Source: Deltaproteobacteria bacterium (GTDB lineage: Bacteria > Desulfobacterota > BSN033 > WVXP01). Taken from it: a DNA stretch of 40,711 bases. The notes under the pieces are model-generated. The model did no database searches, had not been told where the DNA came from, and saw only the letters and a list, made by a program, of their open reading frames with translations. The translations under genes and the position numbers were made by a program. The stretch's first letter is position 1. The number at the start of each line of letters is the position of its first letter. Positions 1-8,448 of the stretch are shown one piece after another. The stretch is taken from assembly GCA_019308905.1 (NCBI GenBank), contig JAFDHF010000036.1, positions 1-40,711 on the forward strand, read 5' to 3'.

Positions 1-899
1 AGGGACGTCTTATGAACCATTCTATGCCATGTCAGAACCAGCTCTTCCTTCCTGCCCTCGTAGAAGAGCCGCGATAATCTCGGACTGATAACATTGCCCG
101 TCGTGTAAGTGATAAGAGAGACGAACGGAAGCTCGATCGCCCCTACAGCGTAAATTGCAAAGTGACTGACCGCATAGAAACCAGATATGATGATCTTGTC
201 GAGATTGACCGTGACTATGGGGAGAACCTTGGAGAATCCGAGGGGAGCGGAAAAACGCAACTGGTCTCTCAGCAGGGATCCGTTGAAGGTCCATCCCTCC
301 TCTTTTCCCAGGCATCTGCGCAATAGTAGGATTGAAGCCAAAATCCTTCCACAGGCCACAACCACCAGTCCCAACAGTACCAGGGTCAAGTCGGAGTTGA
401 ACCAGACCAAGCCGGTAATCACTAGAAACTGGGCACAAGAAAAGATTGCCTCCAGAGATGCGGAGAGCTTATGCCTGTCCAGACTATACAGAACCAAGGA
501 CACGATCGCAAAAGGGAAACCGAAAATCGGGTAGAAGCCAAAGACCGTGAGAGCCGATTTCAGATGGCTGTTATGGAAAATCCGACCTATCCAGCCCGCC
601 GAGAACAGAAGGAGAATACTCACGGCAATTCCCAGGAGGAAAAGTATCGCCGTGGTCTGGTAGACGAAGCTCTTGATTTCACGGTTGCCCCGGAGCCGCG
701 GGATGAAGAAGGTGACGCTCTGGTCGATCCCGAAGAGCGCCAGAGGTGTCACATAGGCAACAACCAAGACCGCCTGTTGATAGGTTCCGAAGGAGGCCCT
801 TGTGAGCATTCTTGCCAGGACTACGCTCGTCCCGAAGGAGAACGCGGCAGACAAGAGTTTTCCGATCAGGACTATGACTACTCTTTCTGAAAGCTTCAC
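1..899 (-). CDS. Wzx-type polysaccharide flippase, partial (C-terminus outside window)
   Basis: Translating the minus strand from a GTG at 899 gives an uninterrupted frame of 299 codons that runs off the left edge. The protein is strongly hydrophobic, with several membrane segments. Its N-terminus (LSERVVIVLIGKLLSAAFSF, then an 'ARMLTRASFGTYQQA' stretch) is typical of Wzx/oligosaccharide flippases of the MATE/MVF fold, which move lipid-linked glycan units across the inner membrane. An in-frame TGA lies just upstream of the GTG, so the start cannot be much earlier; the ribosome site is weak. It follows three glycosyltransferase genes on the same strand, which fits a surface-glycan operon. The exact glycan cannot be told. 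Confidence 0.8.
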   Translation of the reverse strand, partial: MKLSERVVIVLIGKLLSAAFSFGTSVVLARMLTRASFGTYQQAVLVVAYVTPLALFGIDQSVTFFIPRLRGNREIKSFVYQTTAILFLLGIAVSILLLFSAGWIGRIFHNSHLKSALTVFGFYPIFGFPFAIVSLVLYSLDRHKLSASLEAIFSCAQFLVITGLVWFNSDLTLVLLGLVVVACGRILASILLLRRCLGKEEGWTFNGSLLRDQLRFSAPLGFSKVLPIVTVNLDKIIISGFYAVSHFAIYAVGAIELPFVSLITYTTGNVISPRLSRLFYEGRKEELVLTWHRMVHKTS

Positions 900-972
900 T
901 GGGATTCAGCCCTTTTAGTGATAAGACGGCTCTTGGAGATGTGACTTGGGCGACTCTCCCTCCACCCTCCCC

Positions 973-2187
973 CTACGAAAAGGTTCGTGGCTTAAGACGG
1001 GCCCCATTCTGCTCCAGGGCGGTCCGGAAAATCTCCTGAGCCCTCTTGCTCCAATCGAAGTTCTGCTCTACCAGCTCGGCTCCAATTCGCCCCATGGAGG
1101 CTCGCCTCTGGGGGTCCTGGAGAAGCTCAACGATTCCCCGGGCAAGCGCGGGTGGGTCTTCCGGCTCTACGAGAAGGCCGGCCCCTGTCTCTTCGACAAA
1201 GTCTAGCCCCTTGACCCTGGAGGCAACGACCGCTTTTCCACAGGCCATGTACTCATGGATTTTGAGGGGAGATACCCCGGTTCTGCTGTTTCTTTTTCTG
1301 ACAAAGGGAGCCACGCAGACGTCGGCAAGATTTATGTACCTCGGAATCTCCTCGTGGGGAACCGTCCCCGTAAACAGAACGAGTCCAGAGATACTCATCG
1401 CCCCGGATTTTTTCCGGAGTTCTTCCCCGAGCCTCCCGTCCCCCACGATCAAGAACCTGGCATGGGGAACAGAGGCTGCGATCAGCGGGATGCTGTCGAG
1501 CAGGGTATCTATTCCCTGCCAGGAAGCGAGATTTCCGACAAAGAGAACCAGGGCTGCCTCCCGGGGTAATCCGAGCCGCATCCGAAGACTCTCCAGCGAT
1601 CCGGGATCGTCCATGGGATGGAAGGCCGCGGTGTCCACCCCGTTGGGAACCACGGCGACCTTACCGGGATCTACACCTAAACGGCAAACGAGGTGCTGCC
1701 TCAGGCCCTCGGTGACGGCAACGATCCTGTCGGAATATTTTGCCGCAAGCCGCTCGCAACTCTTAATCACCCCTGCGACCACCCGGCCCAGAGCTCTCGG
1801 GCTCTTCATCAACCATTCCTCGCTGGGCAGTCCGTTGATTTCATAGATCAGGCGTCTCCTGAGGAGGATTTTCGGCAGCAGAGAGACCAAGGCTACGTGG
1901 TAATCACGAGCATAGGCCAAATCATGGGAGGCCAGATGGCGGCTCGAGAGAAACAACAGGTCCAAGAGCCTGGAGAGAATGCTCAACACACCTCCCATCC
2001 TCCCGTTGGAACAACGCCTTGTTTTCAGCGGAACAAAGCCGTCCGGGTCCTCTCCGAGGGGGCTTCCCGAAGCCACCAGGGTGACCTTACAGCCCATTTC
2101 ACGGAGGCCCCGTACAATGCCCCGCACATGGACCGCCGGCCCCTTGGGAAGGCCCACGTCTTCCACGGTGAGATAGAGTATCTTCAT
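973..2187 (-). CDS. GT4-family glycosyltransferase
   Basis: 404-residue GT-B glycosyltransferase of family GT4. The N-terminus MKILYLTVEDVGLPKGPAVH is the usual acceptor-domain start, with a glycine-rich loop. The C-terminal half has the nucleotide-sugar fold: VLFVGNLASWQGIDTLLDSI, a VGDG step and the conserved segment around SPLKIHEYMACGKAVVAS with the E-x7-E-like region. The ATG at 2187 overlaps the stop of the upstream gene by 4 bp (ATGA), implying translational coupling. The frame stays open 67 codons further upstream, but that part is a shadow of the neighbour. It probably adds one sugar to a lipid-linked intermediate at the cytoplasmic face; donor and acceptor are unknown. Confidence 0.88.
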   Translation of the reverse strand: MKILYLTVEDVGLPKGPAVHVRGIVRGLREMGCKVTLVASGSPLGEDPDGFVPLKTRRCSNGRMGGVLSILSRLLDLLFLSSRHLASHDLAYARDYHVALVSLLPKILLRRRLIYEINGLPSEEWLMKSPRALGRVVAGVIKSCERLAAKYSDRIVAVTEGLRQHLVCRLGVDPGKVAVVPNGVDTAAFHPMDDPGSLESLRMRLGLPREAALVLFVGNLASWQGIDTLLDSIPLIAASVPHARFLIVGDGRLGEELRKKSGAMSISGLVLFTGTVPHEEIPRYINLADVCVAPFVRKRNSRTGVSPLKIHEYMACGKAVVASRVKGLDFVEETGAGLLVEPEDPPALARGIVELLQDPQRRASMGRIGAELVEQNFDWSKRAQEIFRTALEQNGARLKPRTFS

Positions 2188-3377
2188 ATGGCCGCCAGAA
2201 GTCGGTAGGTTCGCATGAGTATCCTGCAGATCTCCGGCCACGACGCCTTCTGTCTTGCGAGCTCCATGTTCACCAGCCCCGCTCTTCGTCTCATGGCTTC
2301 GTCCCTGACTGCTTGCTTTATTCTTTCCGCCAGGGCGATTTCGTCGTCCGGAGGAACGAGGAATCCATTGACGCCCTCTTCTATCCACTCGCGGTTGGCC
2401 GGGATGTCGGTCACCACGGGAAATAGCCCGCAGGCCATGGCTTCCAGCAGAGAAAGGGACGTCCCGTCGGACGGAGAGGTCGAGACATAGATGTGAGAAG
2501 ATTCCAAAAGGGCCGGCATCTGCTCGTGGTCGACCGCTCCCAGAAACCGAACCCAGGGGGCGAGGCCCCTCCGCTCCACCCTTGCTTCCAGGGCGGGCCT
2601 GGCCCGGCCATCGCCGGCAATGAGAAACAAGACATCACTCGAGTCATGCACCACGTGAGGTATCGCATCAATCAGGCAACCCACATTATAGAGGGGAAGA
2701 AGATGCCGGTTGCTCACGATCACGGTCCTGCCTTCCGGCCCGGGTAGGAGCGCCCCGGCTGGGCGGGAACGGAAGAATCTGTCTGAGACCCCCATGGGAA
2801 ACACAATGGTCTTGTCCTCCACGATTCCAAGGGCCCTGATCTCCTCGGCGATGTTGCGGCTAACGGCGGTCACGGAATCGGCTCTCTTCAAGGTCCACGC
2901 GAAGAGCATCCTCAAGAGTCCCTTTTTCTCAAAGGCAAGGCGTGCGTCCGATCCATGGACCGTAACGACAACCGGGATCCTCAGGACCCTACCCACCACA
3001 ACGGCTATCAATCCTGCAGGGAGAGCCCAGTGGGCATGTATCAGGCCGCAGTGGTCCTTCGTGACCACCCGCAGTCCCAGCAGCGTTCCCGAAAGGAGAT
3101 AGGTCACCATTTTTACTGCCGGGATCCGCCGGTGTTCGATCAACAGCCGATTGTCAGACCAGAACCAGAACCTGTAGATTCGCTCCTGTCCCCTGGTTTC
3201 GCAGGCCTTGCTGTGCCGGAAAATGCGAGGCGTGACCACCGAGACCCGGAAATCATTCCGGACGATCTGTTCGGCCAGTTCTCCGATAAACCGGCCGTAC
3301 ATGGGATATGGACTCGCGGGGTCTGGATAGGCATTGGTCAAGAAACAGATCGAATCTCTCTTTTCATGCCTGTTCAT
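2184..3377 (-). CDS. GT4-family glycosyltransferase
   Basis: 397 residues, a second GT4 enzyme. It opens with an ICFLTNAYPDPASPYPMYGR segment, has an 'HAHWALPAG' stretch followed by VVVTVHGSDARL, and a C-terminal donor domain with FLIAGDGRARPALEA and SPSDGTSLSLLEAMACGLFP (E-x7-E type). It overlaps the flanking genes on both sides by 4-bp ATGA junctions, so it is co-translated with the GT2 enzyme upstream and the other GT4 downstream. The likely role is stepwise assembly of a surface polysaccharide or O-antigen unit. Substrate specificity cannot be read from the sequence. Confidence 0.88.
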   Translation of the reverse strand: MNRHEKRDSICFLTNAYPDPASPYPMYGRFIGELAEQIVRNDFRVSVVTPRIFRHSKACETRGQERIYRFWFWSDNRLLIEHRRIPAVKMVTYLLSGTLLGLRVVTKDHCGLIHAHWALPAGLIAVVVGRVLRIPVVVTVHGSDARLAFEKKGLLRMLFAWTLKRADSVTAVSRNIAEEIRALGIVEDKTIVFPMGVSDRFFRSRPAGALLPGPEGRTVIVSNRHLLPLYNVGCLIDAIPHVVHDSSDVLFLIAGDGRARPALEARVERRGLAPWVRFLGAVDHEQMPALLESSHIYVSTSPSDGTSLSLLEAMACGLFPVVTDIPANREWIEEGVNGFLVPPDDEIALAERIKQAVRDEAMRRRAGLVNMELARQKASWPEICRILMRTYRLLAAI

Positions 3378-4417
3378 TCTCTACAGCCGGGTGCTGGGGA
3401 TCTCCTGATCTCGTGTCTTATCTCGAGGTTGCCTCTCTGAAGCTTGAGAATCTCCTTCCTCAATATGCCGATGAGAATCGCGATAAATCCAAAGGAGAGA
3501 AGCTGAATTCCAGCGAGCAGGAAGAGGATGACCATTGTCATCAGGGGCCGGACCGGGTTGAGGCTGCCCGCGTATTTCAAGTAGACGATATACCCCCCCA
3601 TGATGAGGCCGCCGACCAAAAGTCCGATTCCCGTGATTCCGAAGATGATCATCGGTTTCTGCAGGACAGAAAACATCAGGTGGGAGATCGCAGTGCCCCT
3701 GAACCTGAATTTGGACTTCCCCTTCCTCCGCCCTCTAAGCGTGGCGGGGATCTCCTTTACCCTATACCCGAGGGCCAGGACCTTTGAAAGGATTTCGAGG
3801 TGGATCTCTTTTCCCGTGGATTCAAGCTCCAGGGAGTCCAAAACCCTTTTCCGGTAGGCCCGGAATACGCAGGTGACCGTTTTGAACTTCCCGGGCAGAG
3901 AGAAACTGAGGATCATGTTCCCCACGCGGCTCACCAGGAGCCTCGCCAGTGGAACCTTTTCGGTTCTGCCCCCCTTCATATATGGAGAGGCGAGAACAAC
4001 GTCGACGTCATCCTCCTCATCGAGAACGCGGACAAGATCCAGGATGTATTCAGGGTCATAGCTCAGGTCAGCATCAATCGATACGACTATCTCTCCCCGT
4101 GCCTCGGCAAATCCCACCCTGAGTGCCTTGCCACGGCCGATGTTGTTGGGATAGGAGACAGCCCTTATGTGGGGATCCCTCGTCTCCATATCGCGGGCGA
4201 TTGAGAGGGTTTCATCGTTACTCCCGTCGTCTACAGGGATGAGCTCATAGGTTCTGTTGGCCTTTTCCAGGACGGCGCTGATCCTGGAGAGTGTCGAGGC
4301 GACGTTGTCAGCCTCGTTGTACATGGGGATAATGACCGAGATGTCCAATTCTTTTTCCCGACAAAGAGGGTTCTTGAGGTAGGAATCTGCAAATACGGTG
4401 CCGAACCGCTCCGGCAT
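3374..4417 (-). CDS. GT2-family polyprenyl-phosphate glycosyltransferase with C-terminal membrane domain
   Basis: 347 residues. The GT2 domain shows ISVIIPMYNEADNVASTL, a VDDGSNDETL nucleotide-binding motif, GRGKALRVGFAEARG and the metal-binding SIDADLSYDPE segment. It is followed by two hydrophobic segments (around MIIFGITGIGLLVGGLIMGG and LMTMVILFLLAGIQLLSFGF), the plan of DPM1/GtrB-like enzymes that load a sugar on a polyprenyl phosphate. The annotated ATG at 4417 lacks a good ribosome site; a TTG at 4348, preceded by GGGAAAAAGAA and much closer to the conserved start, is a real alternative. First gene of the glycan operon that continues to the flippase at the left edge. Confidence 0.85.
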   Translation of the reverse strand: MPERFGTVFADSYLKNPLCREKELDISVIIPMYNEADNVASTLSRISAVLEKANRTYELIPVDDGSNDETLSIARDMETRDPHIRAVSYPNNIGRGKALRVGFAEARGEIVVSIDADLSYDPEYILDLVRVLDEEDDVDVVLASPYMKGGRTEKVPLARLLVSRVGNMILSFSLPGKFKTVTCVFRAYRKRVLDSLELESTGKEIHLEILSKVLALGYRVKEIPATLRGRRKGKSKFRFRGTAISHLMFSVLQKPMIIFGITGIGLLVGGLIMGGYIVYLKYAGSLNPVRPLMTMVILFLLAGIQLLSFGFIAILIGILRKEILKLQRGNLEIRHEIRRSPAPGCRE

Positions 4418-4489
4418 GGGGAGGGAGAAGTGGAGAGAGCGAAATCCACCCCGGTAATTCTCAAGCCGGCCTGAGGAGAGACCTGTCTC

Positions 4490-4918
4490 CTACGGCCACC
4501 TGTTTTGCCCGCCGGGCTGGTGGTCCCGATCCCCGTTTTGGTTGATACTGATCCAGCCGCCGTACTTTGAGTTTCTCGCAAAACTCTGCCGTACCGTCTG
4601 CGGATCGGCCTGCACCCTGTAGTTCGTCTGATTTTGGCTCGTGAACTGAATCCGGTAATCGCCCACATCGACCTGAGCCGCGCCTCCAAAGAAATTGAGG
4701 CTGTTGGGAGCACAGTAGTGGCCGAATTCAGCTCGGTACTGCTCCTCTTCAGCCCGGACCGTCTCCAGAGCCACCTTTGCATCCTGGAGTCTTGCCCTGA
4801 CCATATAGGAGCGGTACGACACGACACTCACTGCTGCCAGGATCGCTACAATCGCGACTACCGCGAGAAGTTCGATAAAGGTCAGACCCTTTTCATTCCT
4901 CGTCAAATGTTTTCTCAT
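4490..4918 (-). CDS. type IV prepilin-like protein
   Basis: 142 residues. An 11-residue positively charged leader ends in Gly, followed by LTFIELLAVVAIVAILAAVS, the prepilin peptidase cleavage and methylation site (G|LTFIE) and the hydrophobic N-terminal helix of type IV pilins and pseudopilins. The soluble part is short, with one visible Cys and an 'AEFGHYC' segment reminiscent of PilE-like minor pilins. It lies downstream of the pilA-like gene on the same strand but behind a strong hairpin, so it may be expressed at a lower level. Likely role: minor pilin or pseudopilin of a type IV pilus or type II secretion machine; no assembly genes are in the window. Confidence 0.85.
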   Translation of the reverse strand: MRKHLTRNEKGLTFIELLAVVAIVAILAAVSVVSYRSYMVRARLQDAKVALETVRAEEEQYRAEFGHYCAPNSLNFFGGAAQVDVGDYRIQFTSQNQTNYRVQADPQTVRQSFARNSKYGGWISINQNGDRDHQPGGQNRWP

Positions 4919-4952
4919 CGTAGGATTCCCGGAGATAGAATCAAAAACCGAA

Positions 4953-4986
4953 TAGTGAGTCCGCCCCGGCTAAGGCGGACTCACTA
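4953..4986 (-). terminator. 13-bp-stem hairpin between the two pilin genes, probable terminator or attenuator of pilA
   Basis: A perfect inverted repeat: TAGTGAGTCCGCC at 4953-4965 and its complement at 4974-4986, with an 8-base loop. On the minus strand it is followed by ATTCGGTTTTTG, a short T-run a few bases away. It sits about 50 bases past the pilA stop. It may end most pilA transcripts or stabilise their 3' end; the imperfect T-run makes a classical intrinsic terminator likely but not certain. Confidence 0.6.
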
Positions 4987-5037
4987 CACATTGAGATGTT
5001 ACACGAATCGCCTAAACCAACAGAAGGGTTGTACATG

Positions 5038-5481
5038 CTACTCCTTGGGTACGTACTTCTGTGGCAGGCCGACACTGCCCCAATTCCAGTCGATGGAACC
5101 GTTGGCATTCACGCTCGGTGTCAAGGTGAGGGAGTTACCGTTCACATCATTCGCGATATTCTGGAACGTGACTGTGATGACCCCGGAAGCATTCGTGGAC
5201 ATTGCTGAAACGTAGCGTGTGGTGCTGACACCGACACCCAGGGTGTTGTTGATCGCCGCAACACTTCCGCATGCGGGCGGCCATGTCTCCTCGTCCTGGT
5301 AGTAGTCCCCGATGGCAGATGACACCGTACTCACCGCCCTGGTGCCCTCTGTCATTTTCGCCTTGATCTGCTGGGTCCGATACATGGGGATCGCGATTGC
5401 AGCGAGGATCCCGATGATGGCCACGACGATCATCAATTCGATGAGAGTGAAACCTTTTCTGTTCTTCATACGACTTAGCAT
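5038..5481 (-). CDS. pilA: type IV pilin major subunit (PilA-like)
   Basis: 147 residues. The start at 5481 is chosen because AGGAGG lies 9 bases upstream; an earlier in-frame codon at 5505 lies ahead of that site. A 10-residue leader (MLSRMKNRKG) is followed by FTLIELMIVVAIIGILAAIA, the canonical cleavage site and helix with Glu5. The globular part holds a 'DYYQDEETWPP' segment and an ASGVITVTFQN strand, as in short deltaproteobacterial pilins with a DUF-like C-terminal sheet. A near-consensus sigma-54 promoter lies about 130 bases upstream, which fits PilS/PilR-type control of major pilins. Longer than the about 60-residue Geobacter PilA-N. Confidence 0.92.
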   Translation of the reverse strand: MLSRMKNRKGFTLIELMIVVAIIGILAAIAIPMYRTQQIKAKMTEGTRAVSTVSSAIGDYYQDEETWPPACGSVAAINNTLGVGVSTTRYVSAMSTNASGVITVTFQNIANDVNGNSLTLTPSVNANGSIDWNWGSVGLPQKYVPKE

Positions 5482-5610
5482 CTGCAAAAACCTCCTTTGC
5501 CTCATTTGCTTTGGAAAGACCGATTACTCCGATTTCACCGCTGTTTGGAAAAACTCACCTCCCTTCCCTTTATGCCCGCTTCATCTCCTTTCCGGTTGTG
5601 TGATCGGTTG

Positions 5611-5626
5611 TGCACGATCTGTGCCA
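5611..5626 (-). promoter_or_regulatory. sigma-54 (RpoN) promoter for the pilA-like gene
   Basis: The minus strand reads TGGCAC-AGATC-GTGCA. It matches the RpoN consensus TGGCAC-N5-TTGC at all positions except one T, with GG and GC exactly 10 bases apart. It would start transcription near 5600, giving a leader of about 120 nt to the ATG at 5481. Major pilin genes in many Proteobacteria are RpoN/PilR dependent. Confidence 0.75.
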
Positions 5627-5863
5627 AGGGAAAAGAGGCTCATCCCACCCGGTGGCCTTCCAGCAACATATTGGAATCACTGGGTCATTCAGTAATCATG
5701 CCCTGTCTTGCAAGGGAGGCCCTTTTTCTCTGGTCCGGGGTGAGGTAACATTTATTGATTGAGAAGGACAATTTTTGTCACCTTGAGCTCCAATCGATTG
5801 CACGGCATAGCTCCCCTCCCCGGCGTGTCCCGCAAGGTTCTCAGGCCGCCGGAGCCAGTGAAC

Positions 5864-5892
5864 TTGACGAGGAGATGGAGTTGGAATAGATT
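5864..5892 (+). promoter_or_regulatory. candidate sigma-70 promoter for the PBP1A gene
   Basis: TTGACG (5864-5869) and TAGATT (5887-5892) are separated by 17 bases, 5/6 and 4/6 matches to the -35 and -10 consensus. The ATG lies about 37 bases downstream. Prediction by eye only. Confidence 0.45.
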
Positions 5893-5928
5893 TAACAATA
5901 AAAGGTCTATCCTTTCGGGATCCGACGC

Positions 5929-8430
5929 ATGAAGAAAAGGTCCTTGCTGAAAAAGGCTCTTTTTGCGGCGCTCTATCTGGCTCTGGGCCTGGTTGCCGTC
6001 TGTGTGTTCACCGTCTCCGGAGTCTACATGTACTTTGCCCGGGGCTTGCCCCAGATAGAGACGCTGAAGGATTACCGTCCCAAGATCATATCAACGGTCT
6101 ATGCCCTCAATGGGGAGGTGATAGGTGAGTTCTTCGAGGAAAGGCGGATCGTCGTACCCATCGACGAGATACCTCAGTTCCTCATCGACGCTTTTGTGGC
6201 TGCCGAGGATTCCCGGTTTTTCGAACACAAGGGTCTCGACTACCAGGCGATTGTCAGGGCGCTCCTCAAGAATATCGAGGCCGGCGAAATCGTTCAGGGA
6301 GGAAGCACCATCACCCAGCAGGTCGCCAGATCCCTGCTCCTCTCAAACGAACGGAGTTGGTCGAGAAAGATCCGCGAGGCCATCCTGGCGGCTCGCATCG
6401 AAAGATACCTTTCAAAAAGGGAAATCCTCCATCTCTATTTGAACCAGATCTACCTCGGCCATGGGGCCTACGGTGTCGAAGCAGCAGCGGAGAACTACTT
6501 CGGCAAGAAAGTGACCGACCTCAATCTCGCCGAGGCGGCAGTCTTGGCTGGGCTGCCGAGAGCTCCCTCCAAGAACTCCCCTTACGACTACCCCGAGAAT
6601 GCGCGGAAGAGGCAGATCTATGTGCTGCAACGGATGGAGGAGGACGGGTACATCACCCATGATGCGGCTGAGGAGGCTCTGGCGACAAAGCTCGAAATCA
6701 AGGCGAGGAGAAGCCGTTTTCTTGAGGTAGCCCCTTACTTCACCGAGTACGTTCGTCAGATCCTGGAAAAGAAGTACGGACGTCGGACCCTCTATACAGA
6801 GGGGCTCAAGATCTACACCAGCTTGAACGTGGATATGCAGAAGGCAGCCGATAGAGCGGTCTCCGAGGGGCTCCGTGCCCTTGACAAGCGCCAGGGATAT
6901 AGAGGACCCGAGAGGCACCTTTCAAAAGACGAGATCCCGGAGTTTCTGGACAGAATTGAACGGGGGCTCGGGGGTTCATCGCCTGCTGAGGCGAAGGAAT
7001 ACCTGGGGGTGGTCACGGGCCTCGCCCCAGAGTCCGTTGAGGTCATGGTAGGACATTACCAGGGCCGCCTTGCACTTCAAGACATGTTATGGGCACGAAA
7101 GCCCGACCCCAAGGTCGCGTACAACACCGTCAGGGTCAAGAAACCTGGCGACGTTCTCAAGAAAGGGGATGTGATCAGAGTAAGGGTCAAGGGGGTGGAT
7201 GATAAAGGTATGCTGAGTTTTGCCTTGGAACAAATTCCAAAGGTCCAGGGAGCCCTCATCAGCATGGAGATCAAGACTGGCTATGTTGTGGCCCTTGTGG
7301 GGGGGCGGGACTTCCGAGAGAGCCAGTTCAACAGGGCCATCCAGGCCAGGCGGCAACCCGGATCCGCCTTCAAACCGATCGTTTACGCGGCAGCCATAGA
7401 TCATGGATATACACCTGCCACGATTATTGTCGATTCGCCCATCATCTACGATGCAACTCAGGATTACGACGCCTGGAAGCCCAAGAACTATGAAGAGAGG
7501 TTCTACGGCCCCACAACACTCCGGAACGCCCTCGCCAAGTCGAGAAACGTCATTACCGTAAAGATCGCCCAGGATCTCGGTGTTGACTATTTGATCGATT
7601 ATGCCAAGCGGCTGAATCTCCAAGGCCCTTTCAACCGGGATCTCTCCATGGCCCTGGGTTCTTCGGGGGTCTCTCTCATCGATCTGACAAAGACCTATGC
7701 GGTTTTTGCCAACCAGGGGCGAGAGGTCAGGCCTATCTTTATCCGGAAGGTCGTTGATCGTGACGGGAAAATCCTTGAGCAAAACCTGCCACCCATTACT
7801 GCCGGAGAGGAAGACAACCCGGAAAGGGAGGGGAGTCCCTCAGCGAAGAAAGCTGCCGAATCCGGCCGCTCTCGGCCAGGAACAGCGGCAGCCCTGGACG
7901 AGGACTTCACCGGCGATGATCGATCAAGAAAGAGCCGCCAACTCATCAGCCCGGAGACGGCCTACATCATGACGAATCTGTTAGAAGGCGTGGTGCAAAA
8001 CGGAACGGGGTGGAGGGTGAAAGCCTTGAAGAGGCCCTGTGCCGGCAAGACCGGAACGACCGACAGCCTCTACGACGCGTGGTTCATAGGGTACACCCCT
8101 ACTCTCATAGCCGGTGTCTGGGTTGGCTTTGACGAGGAGGCTTCCATGGGGAAGTATGAAACCGGTTCCCGGGCAGCCAGTCCGATCTGGCTGGCCTATA
8201 TGCGGGAGGTCCTCAAGGACAGGCCGATCAAGGATTTCACCGTTCCTCAGGGTATTGTTTTCAAGAGGATCGATCCGAAAACCGGCCTCCTCGCTCTCTC
8301 AAACGAGGACGGTGCCATATTTGAGTGCTTCAAAGAAGGCACCGCTCCCACCGCCTATGCGAAGAAACCCACCGCAGGGCAATCAACGGATTTCTTCAAA
8401 TTCGATCTCGATTCTTCTGCCCAGCAATAA
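5929..8430 (+). CDS. mrcA: penicillin-binding protein 1A, bifunctional transglycosylase/transpeptidase
   Basis: 833 residues. A basic N-terminus and one membrane segment (about 10-36) anchor it in the inner membrane. The GT51 transglycosylase domain follows: AAEDSRFFEHKG with catalytic Glu93, then QGGSTITQQVARSLLL and REILHLYLNQIYLGHGAYGV. An OB-like insert occupies about 330-440. The transpeptidase domain has all three motifs: SAFK (Ser479-Lys482), SRN (538-540) and KTGT (707-710). It polymerises and cross-links peptidoglycan from lipid II. A hydrophilic, charged low-complexity insert (about 625-672) lies between SRN and KTGT. Convergent with the VWA gene, only 18 bases away, with no clear terminator. 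Confidence 0.96.
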   Translation: MKKRSLLKKALFAALYLALGLVAVCVFTVSGVYMYFARGLPQIETLKDYRPKIISTVYALNGEVIGEFFEERRIVVPIDEIPQFLIDAFVAAEDSRFFEHKGLDYQAIVRALLKNIEAGEIVQGGSTITQQVARSLLLSNERSWSRKIREAILAARIERYLSKREILHLYLNQIYLGHGAYGVEAAAENYFGKKVTDLNLAEAAVLAGLPRAPSKNSPYDYPENARKRQIYVLQRMEEDGYITHDAAEEALATKLEIKARRSRFLEVAPYFTEYVRQILEKKYGRRTLYTEGLKIYTSLNVDMQKAADRAVSEGLRALDKRQGYRGPERHLSKDEIPEFLDRIERGLGGSSPAEAKEYLGVVTGLAPESVEVMVGHYQGRLALQDMLWARKPDPKVAYNTVRVKKPGDVLKKGDVIRVRVKGVDDKGMLSFALEQIPKVQGALISMEIKTGYVVALVGGRDFRESQFNRAIQARRQPGSAFKPIVYAAAIDHGYTPATIIVDSPIIYDATQDYDAWKPKNYEERFYGPTTLRNALAKSRNVITVKIAQDLGVDYLIDYAKRLNLQGPFNRDLSMALGSSGVSLIDLTKTYAVFANQGREVRPIFIRKVVDRDGKILEQNLPPITAGEEDNPEREGSPSAKKAAESGRSRPGTAAALDEDFTGDDRSRKSRQLISPETAYIMTNLLEGVVQNGTGWRVKALKRPCAGKTGTTDSLYDAWFIGYTPTLIAGVWVGFDEEASMGKYETGSRAASPIWLAYMREVLKDRPIKDFTVPQGIVFKRIDPKTGLLALSNEDGAIFECFKEGTAPTAYAKKPTAGQSTDFFKFDLDSSAQQ

Positions 8431-8448
8431 CCCCGGCCGCAGCCGGCC

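Larger units (their letters stand above)
5506..5928. other. intergenic region between divergent pilA and PBP1A genes
   Basis: About 420 bases with no credible gene. It holds the minus-strand sigma-54 promoter for pilA (5611-5626) and a plus-strand sigma-70-type candidate for PBP1A (5864-5892). Space between 5630 and 5860 could carry activator sites for PilR; no clear repeated site was found by eye. Confidence 0.6.
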
